NCBI GenBank assembly: GCA_017311185.1
Contig: JAESUZ010001741.1
Span: 186,001-250,000 of the forward strand
Direction of reading: 5' to 3'
Origin: Proteles cristata cristata
Taxonomy: Eukaryota; Chordata; Mammalia; Carnivora; Hyaenidae
Length of the DNA stretch: 64,000 bases
In this document: positions 56,231-64,000 of the stretch, in pieces
Layout of the letters: the number at the start of each line of letters is the position of its first letter
How positions within the stretch are numbered: the stretch's first letter is position 1
Program-made: the position numbers and the translations under genes
Notes under the pieces: generated by a model
What the model saw: the letters and a program-made list of their open reading frames with translations, nothing else
What the model was told of the DNA's origin: nothing
Databases searched by the model: none

Positions 56231-59039
56231 GTGAGAGCCGGAAGATGGGGCCCCAGACACCGTGTACTGAACAAAGGGTAAAGTTGGTGACCCGGGCCAG
56301 CTGGCCACAGCCAGTTCTCAGTTGCTGTGTAACAAACTACCCCCAAGCTGTGATGGCTTAAACAGCCTCTGTGTTACCTCATAGACTCCGTGCGTCAGGC
56401 TTTAGGGAGCTGCTCAAGAGGGTCTCTCATGGGGATTGCAGTGAAGATTTGTTTTCTGAACTCGGATTCCCTTTTTACCAGTCCTGTGAGGCTGGGGTGA
56501 TCTAACCCACTCTCCTGAGATGGAGAGGGAAACTGAGGCACAGAGCAACAGGGCCTTACGGTGAGTCAGGGCCGCAGGCTCTCCATTAGTCCGCACCACC
56601 CAGAACCCACACACAGTGAGGTGAGGGGTAGCGCTGGGGTCGCTGGAGTGGGTGGGCTGCAGGCCTGGGGCCTGTTCCAGCCCTGTGCAGAGGGGCCCCC
56701 CTCCCGGTTTGCCTGGGGCTGGTGGAGCCACTTCTGAGATGGCTCCCCCCGTGGACGCCGGTGTTGGCAGGAGGGCGTAGGTCTTTGTCATGTGGATTTC
56801 TGCGTCGGGGTCGTGGAGTGTCTTCATGTGTCAGCTGTCTTCCCCCAGACAGAGACAGAGAGGGAGCGTGAGAAGGGAGGCACAGTGCTTTGTGTGACTC
56901 GGTCTCAGCAGCTGTAGACCGTCACTCCTGAGTCACCAAGTACAGCTCACACACAAGGGCGGGGAATCAGGCCGCAGCAGGGATTGGACCCTGGGCCTGT
57001 CCCGTGCCCGTCCTCTACAGAACGTTCGGATGGTTCCGTGTGACTCCTTCCATCGTGTACTAGCCTGGGCCTGCACGTGCCTCTCTTATGACCCCAAATA
57101 CACCTGCCTGCCTCCAGGCCCCAGATGGCGCCCCTGGCCAGTCGGAAGTGCTGTCAGAGGACGGGGTGCGTGTGAAGGCCAAGCAGGAATCAAGAGCCAT
57201 CCAGCTTCAGGCCACAGAGACACAGCTCAAATGTGACCCTCTTGGTCCCTACAAATTTGGGGAACCAGGTAAGGACTTCAGTGGGTCCACTTGGGATCTC
57301 CCGTGATCCCGGGTAGGGTAGGAGTTAAGGGTGTGGACTGTGGGGTTAGAGGGCCTGTGTTGTAGTTTAAGCGCAGCAACTTAGCAGCTCGGGCAGGCCA
57401 GGCGGCCACCCTGCACCTTCCGTTCACACGTCCACGGGATGGAAGTCCTAGAGTCCTCTGGGGATTTGATGAGTTGTGTGTGTGAAAGAGGGAACAGTGC
57501 CTGCTTAGACACGTCCATTCGGGAGCGTGCGTCACCCTCTCCGGGGCCCCTCCAGCCTCACAGCAGTGCTCTGGCCCCGGGGTCCCCCGGAGCCCTTCTG
57601 TGGCCTGAGCGCGTGTGTTTCGGCAGGATCTTCCGATGCCCCGTCCCGTGGCTGCGCCGTTCCAGGAGCGACAAAGAGGTGACGTTGTTCGGGGCATTAC
57701 TGTTCCAGGTGCTGACCTTGTACCGGAAGGCCAGGAGTTGGCGTCGAAGCAAGAAGTTTTGAAAGAAGTGGAACATTTTGGAAATAGCAGACTCCAAAGA
57801 GACGCTCCCCTCAACTCTAACTGCAGAGAGGCTTGTCAGCGGGGGCGCGCGGCGAGGGCGCGAACCGAGAGAGAGAGACGAGGCCGAGCGCGCCGGAGAG
57901 AGAGACCGCGAGGCGGAGAGACCGGGCGCGCCGGCGAAGCCGAGGCGCGCCGGAGAGAGAGACCGAGCGCGCCGCGGCCGAGGCGCGCGGCGGAGAGACC
58001 GAGGCGCGCGCCGGGAGGAGACCGAATCAGACCGAGCGCGCCAGCGAGAGACAGACCGGGCGCGCCGAGAGACCGAGCGCGCCGCGGAGAGAGAGACCGA
58101 GGCGCGCCCGGCGGAGAAGAGACGCGCGGCGGAGAGAGACCGAGGCGCGCCGGCGGAGAGAGACCGAGCGCGCCGGCGGAGAGAGGAGAGAGAGAGACGC
58201 GCCGGGAGCGAGCGAGGAGCGCGCCGCGGACGAGACGCCGGCGGAGAGACCCGCCGGCGCGCCGGCGGAGAGAGAGACCGAGGCGCGCCGGCGGAGAGAC
58301 AGACCGAGGGCGCGCCCGGAGAGAGAGACCGAGGGCGCGCCCGGAGAGAGAGACCGCGAGAGACCGAGGCGCGGCGGAGACCGAGACGGAGCCGGCGGAG
58401 AGACCGAGGCGCGCGAGAGAGAGACGCCGCGCGGAGAGAGAGGGCGCGCCGGCGGAGAGAGAGACGCGCGCCGGCGGAGAGACAGGGCGCGCGGAGAGAC
58501 GCGAGGGAGAGACCGAGCGCGCGCCCCGAGGGCGCGCCGGCGGAGAGACCGAGGGCGCGCCGGCGGAGGGAGAGACCGAGGGCGCGCTGGCGGAGAGCGG
58601 CCGCACCGCTGCGGCGAGTGCGGGAAGGGCTGCGCGCAGGGCTCGGTGCTCAGCCAGCACCGCAGGACGCACACCGGGGAGAGGCCGTTCGCGTGCGAGC
58701 GGTGCGGGAGGGCCTTCCGCCAGAACGCGGGGCTCTTCCAGCACCGGCGGGTCCACACCGGGGAGAGGCCCTTCCAGTGCGGCCAGTGCAGGAAGCGCTT
58801 CAGCCGGCGGACGCTCCTCAGCAAGCACCAGAGGAGCCACACCGGGGAGAGGCCGTTCGCCTGCGCCGAGTGCGCGAAGGCCTTTGGGCACCGCTGCAAC
58901 CTCACTAGGCATTTTAGAACCCACGCCACTGCCAAACTGGCCTAAGTCCCCGGACCCCCAGACCCTTAAATGGGGCCTTCTTGGAAAGTCAGCTTTTCAA
59001 GTGGCTTCTTTGGTTTTTACCACATGTATTTGGCCCTAG
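55850..59039 (+). CDS. ZSCAN31: ZSCAN31, SCAN zinc-finger protein with a frame-disrupted last exon
   Basis: Exons are 55850-56230 (127 residues), 57118-57268 (151 bases, phase 0 in, phase 1 out) and 57709 onward. The N-terminus (MASVEEQ, then [17 protein letters not shown]), the NQAPD junction, and [20 protein letters not shown] all match my recollection of human ZSCAN31. About 45 codons into the last exon a GC-rich repeat array of about 760 bases begins. Reading on in the exon frame gives a roughly 620-residue product: SCAN plus an Arg/Glu/Ala-rich mixed-charge domain, ending at 59039 without reading the fingers. The four C2H2 fingers are in another frame and stop at 58945. Human ZSCAN31 is about 406 residues with six fingers. 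So this copy is a damaged gene, a rebuilt gene, or an assembly error in the array. The VKVE SUMO-type site of its sisters is VTVE here. Confidence 0.8.
56231..57117. other. ZSCAN31 intron
   Basis: Contains a MIR-like piece at 56465-56590. No further exon supported. Confidence 0.45.
57118..57268 (+). CDS. ZSCAN31: ZSCAN31 coding exon 2 (linker)
   Basis: Acceptor CTGCCTCCAG ends at 57117; donor CCAG/GTAAGG at 57268/57269. The peptide [15 protein letters not shown] aligns with human APDHEHGHSEVLLED, and VRVKAKQE with LKVKQE. The phase-1 exit fits the next exon. Confidence 0.83.
57269..57708. other. ZSCAN31 intron before the last exon
   Basis: A reverse MIR-like piece is at about 57350-57520. 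The acceptor tract before 57709 is TTGTTCGGGGCATTACTG, weak in pyrimidines. Confidence 0.45.
57709..58945 (+). CDS. ZSCAN31: ZSCAN31 terminal exon, interrupted by a GC-rich array; fingers out of frame
   Basis: Acceptor TACTGTTCCAG ends at 57708. The joined codon gives Gly, then [15 protein letters not shown], running to about 57843 (EACQRG, human ETCKRD). The array fills 57844-58605. Fingers then start at RPHRCGEC, but their frame is offset by two from the entry frame. Four fingers follow: [11 protein letters not shown] (core Phe replaced by Cys), [20 protein letters not shown] and [10 protein letters not shown]. The second and third match human fingers five and six. Human fingers two to four have no counterpart. 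The finger frame ends AKLA-stop at 58943-58945. Confidence 0.72.
57844..58605 (+). repeat. GC-rich degenerate tandem array inside ZSCAN31 last exon
   Basis: Imperfect units of roughly 20-30 bases built from GGCGCGCCGGCGG and AGAGAGAGACCGAG. Purines dominate one half of the unit and CpG the other. It lies exactly where human ZSCAN31 has the short spacer before finger 1 (a TGERRHRC-type peptide). The last unit blends into GGCGGAGAGCGGCCGCACCG, which codes GER-PHR, so the array may have grown from that finger linker. All three + frames and at least two - frames are open across it. In + frames it would encode Arg/Glu/Ala/Pro-rich mixed-charge peptide. A consensus or collapse error in assembly is a real alternative. 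Confidence 0.85.
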
Positions 59040-60190
59040 AAGGAGCAGCTTGTCTGCAGCCTGGGTGCCGGGGTCTCCCGGGCGAACCACCGTGGATGTG
59101 GGCAGCTCTGGGCAGCCCCTTCTTCGCTATCCCTTGTTTCACTTCTAATGATTTCCCTCCAAAGAGACCGAAATCACCTGGGGGAAAATTGCTGTGGAGG
59201 GGCTGTTCTTGAGTGATGCTGAATACTGAACAACTGAAAAATTGGTATCTGTGTATACTTGTTAAAGATTGGGTAAATTCAAAGGATATTAAGATGAGAT
59301 GCTCCTTTTTTCCCTGTGAAAGTTGCATTTGAAACGCACCTAAGAGTCAGTGCCGTGGTCTCCCCGAGGAACGCGGTAGATGATCACCAGAGGCAGTGGC
59401 GTTCTCTCTAAGCAGCGTTGTCAGTGGTGTGAAACGTGGGGTTCCGACGGCTTGGAGCGCTGTGTGCAGGTGACACCCAAGTGCAGGCCGTCCCCGTATT
59501 TCCGGTTTCCAGCTGTGTCATAAATGATCAGCGGACACATGAATCCTTGCTCGGTGCACTCTTCTCACTCACAGCCTCTCCGCCAGCATTCTTCCCCTGC
59601 CTCTGCCTTTTGGAGGCGAGCCAGCGACACCGAGGGCCCCTGCAGGGCATCGAGGGGGCCGCGTGGAGGAGCGGGGCTGCCCACCTGCTGCCTGTCGGAG
59701 TTCTGCTCGGGCTGTGGCGCCAGCCAGTGTGGGGCCCAGTCCTGCCCTCCGTCTGAGAGCCACGCGACCTTGGGTAACACTCTAGTGACCCTGCACTGCG
59801 GTCTCCCCATCAGTGATGGGGCGCTAACAGCGCCCTTCCCCCAGGGCACGTAGGATGAAGTTAACAAACTTCAAAGCACTTAGGGCCGCTCTCACACTCT
59901 GCGCCCTGTGATGTAGGAAAGAAGCGGTACCATCGAATGAACGAAGGCGGGACTGTAAGCGCTAGAACTGCAGAGGGCGTTGAATGCCTCACTATACTTG
60001 TCGTCTCCACAGTCAAAATCCGAAACAGAATTTCCAAAAAGAGGAAGTAAAAGTTCAGCATAAGAATACTGTGCTTAAACCTTTGTTTTTGAAGGTTATT
60101 TAAAAAAAAAAAAAAGCCTGGGTGTGTGTGAATCGGTTTTCCTTATAGAACAATTAGCTAAATTCAGACTGTCTAGAATAATGCTTATCA
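58946..60190. other. ZSCAN31 3' region
   Basis: Presumed 3' UTR then flank; a reverse MIR piece is near 59755-59890. A possible poly-A-rich site is at 60100-60115. No gene recognised. Confidence 0.45.
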
Positions 60191-60194
60191 AATT

Positions 60195-60300
60195 AGAGTA
60201 GCCACATATCACCTGGGACCGTAAAATACAGACTTTAATTCAAGAGATGGGAACGGAGCCCGGGAATCTGCGTTTTCAGCAACTCCCAGTGCTGCCGCCG
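60195..60300 (+). mobile_element. hAT-Charlie MER-type fragment
   Basis: TAGCCACATATCACCTGGGA...CCCGGGAATCTGCGTTTTCAGC. Confidence 0.4.
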
Positions 60301-60970
60301 GTTCCTGGAGCGCCAAGGCCATACGGCCCTTCAGGGAGGCGAAGGGGCTGCCAGGCCGCTGCAGTGGCCCCCGCCCCGCAGCCTCCTCGGTCAGTAGCTT
60401 GTAGTCCCTAAAGCTGTGTTCCCCGTGGAAGAGGCGTCAGGTGCCCCCGAGGGCGGTGGGGGCGGTCCCCTCCGGCGCAGGCAAATCCAGCCCGATCTTG
60501 GTCTTCACCGGTGGGTCTGAAAGTCACCTGCCGTGTTGCCTGGAGGCTTCTGTCCTCTTTGTGCCTGAGCCGGGCCTGCGAGCACCGCAGACCTGCGGGC
60601 TCTCTGGGCGTTCAGGACCCAGGGACGAGGTCCCCGCTGAGGTGTCCTTACCTATGCTGCTACCACATACCACCCTGAACTTGAGCCCAGCCCCTCGGGT
60701 TTCCCACCCCAGGGCGCAGCACCTTCCCTTCTCACCTTCTCTACTCACAAGGCAAAGAAAAGCTCACAGAGGAGAAAGCGCCTCGGGAGGCCAGAGGGGT
60801 GAAGGAGAGAAGCAGAGAGAGGAGGCCTTCCGGAGGGGGTGCAGGGGGAGAGACGGGAAGAAAGGCCGGATGCGGCGAGCCTGCAGCAGAGAGAAAGTGG
60901 AAGGGAGAATCTGGGAATGTTTTCATTTTATTTTTCACTTTCTGTTTGAATGATCTGGTCCGAATGTTGC
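60301..60970. other. Intergenic
   Basis: GC-rich at first; overlapping open frames without domains. No gene called. Confidence 0.45.
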
Positions 60971-60974
60971 CCAG

Positions 60975-61125
60975 TAAACTGGGGAGACCCTGGGCCCTGT
61001 GGTCTCAACCCAGCCTGTCCCAAAGAGGTCACTGGAGGCTCTTGGTCGCATCAGAAGAAAGAATTCAAGGACACAGCAAATGAGTGACACACGGGGGAAA
61101 GTTTATTTAAAAAGTTCACTCCTGA
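60975..61125. repeat. Unclassified repeat, copy 2 of 2, perhaps LTR-derived
   Basis: AACTGGGGAGACCCTGGGCC...GTCCCAAAGAGGTCACTGG...CTCTTGGTCGCATCAG is related to 52100-52188. It may continue at 61583-61900 beyond the SINE pair. Confidence 0.45.
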
Positions 61126-61340
61126 GGGGCGCCTGGGGGGCTCAGTCGGTTAAGCATCCAATGTCGGCTCAGGTCATGATCTCATGGTTTATGAGTTTGA
61201 GTCCCTCCTCAGGCCCTGTGCTGACAGCTCAGAGCCTGGAGCTTGTTTCAGATTCTGTGGCTCCCTCTCTCTGACCCTCGCCTGCTCACGCGGTCTCTCT
61301 TGCTCTCTCTCAAAAATAAATATACATTAAAAAAAAAAAA
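61126..61340 (+). mobile_element. tRNA-Lys-derived SINE
   Basis: GGGGCGCCTGGGGGGCTCAG to AAAAATAAATATACATT. Confidence 0.92.
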
Positions 61341-61350
61341 GTACCCTCTT

Positions 61351-61572
61351 GGGGCACCTGGGTGGCTTAGTCGGTTAAGCGTCCGACTTTCGCTTAGGTC
61401 ATGATCTCGTGGTTCGTGGGTTGGAGCCCCGCGTCGGGCTCTGTGCTGACTGCCAGCTCAGAGCCTGGAGCCAATTTCAGAGTCTGTGTCTCCCCCTCTC
61501 TCTGACCCTCCCCTGCTCACGCTGTCTCTCTCTCTCTCCTAGAAATAAATAAAAAATATTTTTTTAAAAAAT
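61351..61572 (+). mobile_element. tRNA-Lys-derived SINE with target duplication
   Basis: Flanked by GTACCCTCTT at 61341-61350 and 61573-61582; head to tail with its neighbour. Confidence 0.94.
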
Positions 61573-61582
61573 GTACCCTCTT

Positions 61583-62425
61583 GATGTGAGAGTGGGTGAA
61601 CTCAAGAGAGAGCTGCATCCCTAGGGCTTGTGTTTCTGTCTTTAATTGACAGTTGTTAACAAGGGAGTGGAATATCCATTTTTTGGGGCCAGAATTTCTT
61701 GGAAGCAGGTTTTGGTTTTTTTGGTTTTTGTTTTATGGGGTGTTTTTGCCTGGTCTTCATTATTTGGTCAGGGGTTTCCAGCCTCCCTTGTCAGTGATCT
61801 TGGGCCTGTTTGTTCCGGGATGTTGCGAGGCTAGGCGTCTGGTCCTCCCCACCGCTGGCCCTGACGTCTCGGCTGACCTCCAGACATCCTGTTAGAATCT
61901 AACCACCTGCTACTCTAAGTCTCGTTAATATTTGTGGAAAAAACATTTAAAGACACGATTTCCAAATATCTCCCTTTTATTAAAACAAATTCAATCATAA
62001 GATAGCATTATAATTTATGGATTTAATTACTTACTTTCCATTTTCCAGTTAGAACATGGTCAGTTTTATCCAAAGATACCAAAAGCTACAGCAACAAACC
62101 AACCAAATGAAGCCCAGGGCGTCTCTGTCAGTGCTGGTTCCTCCCTGCAGCTGGGGCTTTACTGACTGAACCAGATGGCTTCCTAATTTCCGATTGCTTA
62201 GTCTTCCAGCTGGCTTTCTGTAATGGCGCGCAAACACCTATCCAGGCATCTCAAGAAGAACTCCGCTTGGGTTTTCCTTACATTGTCCCGTTAGTAAGTT
62301 AGTAAAGGCTCATATGTATTGTCCAGATAGCCCGTCAGCGTTCCCTGGGGGTGGGAGGTGGTTTTCCAGCAGTTTCAAAACACAGTTCCCATTCATTTTA
62401 GTTTGTTTATTTTTATTTTATTAAC
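61583..62425. other. Intergenic, perhaps an LTR remnant at the start
   Basis: No coding sequence. TGTGTTTCTGTCTTTAATTGAC...GGAATATCCATTTTTTGGGG may be the rest of the repeat at 60975. Confidence 0.35.
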
Positions 62426-62426
62426 A

Positions 62427-62632
62427 ATTTCTTTAACGTTTATTTATTTTTGAGAGAGAGACAGAGCATAAGTAGAGGAAAGGCAGAGAGAGAGGGAAAC
62501 ACAGAATCGGAAGCAGGCTCCAGGCTCTGAGCTGTCAGCACAGAGCCCAACGCAAGGCTTGAACTCAGAACCTTGAGATCATGACCTGAGCCGAAGTCTG
62601 ATGCTCAACCCACTGAGCCACCTGGGTGCCCC
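62427..62632 (-). mobile_element. tRNA-Lys-derived SINE
   Basis: Reverse copy ending GAGCCACCTGGGTGCCCC. Confidence 0.92.
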
Positions 62633-64000
62633 TAGTTTATTTTTAGACTAAGGCCTGAATAAGATCTAAGGATATTAAAAGTGGTAGATAGAGAGGGTGC
62701 CCCCTTGAATGTCACTTGTAAACAGCTGCGAAATGCTCTCATGTGCCTCGGTTTCTCCCAGCAAGGCCTAAGACCGTCCAAGGGGCTTAGAGCACCGGAC
62801 GATCAGCCCTTATGTGTGCCTGTCCCTGGACAAACCTTGAGACAGGAAACTCCTAGGGGAGAACTGAAGCCTTAGATTAATAACATCAATTAGTATAGTG
62901 TCAAGTTAAGACAACCAACCCATAAGCTTCCCCCTCCGGGTTATTTCCATTTAGAGAACACAACCCGTAACCTTTGACAGCTCAAAGGCCAATCAACTCA
63001 AGTTGAGGAGGCCTGGAGAGCAGGAGAACTCATCAGATACACTTGCGAGGGGCTGCGAAGTCACGGGCATAACGGCCCCTGCAGGAAGCCGGTGCTGATT
63101 TCCCGAGCATCCCCGGGGTTTCGGGCAAGCTGCTCTGAGATCCTACCAGCTACACAGAGAAATGTTGGCACAGAAGGAGCAAACCTTTTAGAATTTCTTT
63201 AAAAAAAACAAAAAACAACCGGAAGAGAGTTTTGTATTGAAGCCCGCAGGAAGCTGCCAGGGATGCACAGTCTTCAAGAAGAGAGCTCTGGTAAGGGAAC
63301 ATTTGGTGTTGGGGTGTATACGTTTTTTCTTGGTAAAAGTTGCAAATCATTAGACAAAGGGGTTTCAGAGCTGTGTAACCGTCTGGTAACTGCAGGGTCG
63401 TATGGCTTTAATCTTATGGCGACCGGGAAAGTGATTCCTTTTTCTTTTGTGTTCAGAAATGCTTTTTGGTAATTTTAACCAGGCAGAGGTACAATGTGTG
63501 TTCAGGGCAGAAATAGAGCCCCTGCTTTGAGGTTTTGCCCAGTCGTTCTGACCTTGGTAAATGTTAAAGTACAGCTTCCCTGGGAGCGCAGGCGCAGGGC
63601 CCACAGACATGAAAAGCTGACAATTTCCTTTATCGGGGAGGTGAGGGGGCGACTCAGTCCAACCTGGGGAGAGGGTGCGTCTCCCAGCAGAGGGATCAGG
63701 TGGGGCAAAGGCCCTAAAGGATGGAATGAAAACAGGTTTCCATTGGGCTTGTGCAATACTCTTCACAGTCCCCGCAGAAGAGAGGGCGTGGCTGTTCACC
63801 ACAGGCCTTTAGAACTGAGTAATCTGAGCTGCGCCCCGGCTTGATGTTGTACTTGATTGATGTTCACATTTGAGGCTGACGCCCCATCCAGTGTTTCCCT
63901 TTAAATGCCTGGAAACTTTGTCTTTGCACCTAGAAAGTTGCTTTTTCCTTCATCTAGAAAGAGTAGGTGGTGCCTCACACACAAATATCAGGGTAATTGT
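62633..64000. other. Intergenic to window end
   Basis: No gene recognised on either strand. Open frames at 63365-63844 on both strands have no domain. Confidence 0.45.

Noticed and set aside
57778..58908. A third + strand frame of 376 codons across the array
   Set aside because: It matches neither the exon-entry frame nor the finger frame; only a by-product of the array.
57836..58935. Two reverse-strand open frames of 300-360 codons over the ZSCAN31 array
   Set aside because: They arise because the GC-rich array lacks stops in any frame; composition is simple (Ser/Arg/Ala/Leu) and no start context or domain is seen.

Overview
This is mammalian nuclear DNA from a carnivore, very probably a cat-family species. 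At least 45 copies or fragments of a tRNA-Lys-derived SINE (starting GGGGCGCCTGGGTGGCTCAG and ending in a CT-rich tract plus AATAAA/A-tail) lie on both strands; this family is typical of feliform genomes. Older L1, L2, MIR, Tigger and hAT-Charlie pieces form the background. The coding content is a cluster of SCAN-domain C2H2 zinc-finger transcription factor genes, all on the + strand, matching the extended MHC class I zinc-finger cluster (human 6p22.1) read in reverse. Layout: five tandem units, each made of a GC/CpG-rich 5' region, a SCAN exon, and a terminal zinc-finger exon. Unit A, ZSCAN23: CpG island 1.9-2.35 kb, coding 8174-9988. Unit B, a dead SCAN-zinc-finger gene: large CpG island 15.2-16.3 kb, SCAN remnant 18.3 kb, finger remnant 20.8-21.5 kb. 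Unit C, ZSCAN12: CpG island 24.4-25.2 kb, coding 25564-33700. Unit D, a dead ZSCAN12 paralogue: GC-rich 38.9-39.4 kb, SCAN remnant 40.2-40.4 kb, finger remnant 41.4-42.0 kb. Unit E, ZSCAN31: CpG island 47.9-48.65 kb, coding exons 55850-56230, 57118-57268 and 57709 onward. The cluster grew by tandem duplication. The three living SCAN exons are almost identical in their GC-rich core, including synonymous sites, which points to gene conversion. The encoded proteins are expected to be nuclear DNA-binding factors that dimerise through SCAN. Unusual points: (1) the last ZSCAN31 exon carries about 760 bases of a GC-rich repeat array (GGCGCGCC/GAGAGAGACCGA units), open in nearly every frame, placed between the linker and the fingers, and the fingers are in a different frame from the upstream exons; (2) ZSCAN12 exon 2 has an in-frame stop and no good ancestral acceptor, but a downstream AG restores the frame; (3) ZSCAN12 has a 95-bp duplicated promoter block and a 43-bp CRE-bearing repeat just after its stop; (4) ZKSCAN3, which lies between ZSCAN31 and ZSCAN12 in human on the opposite strand, is not visible here. 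Gene identities rest on recalled human protein sequences; no database search was run. Exon limits come from splice motifs and reading-phase agreement.
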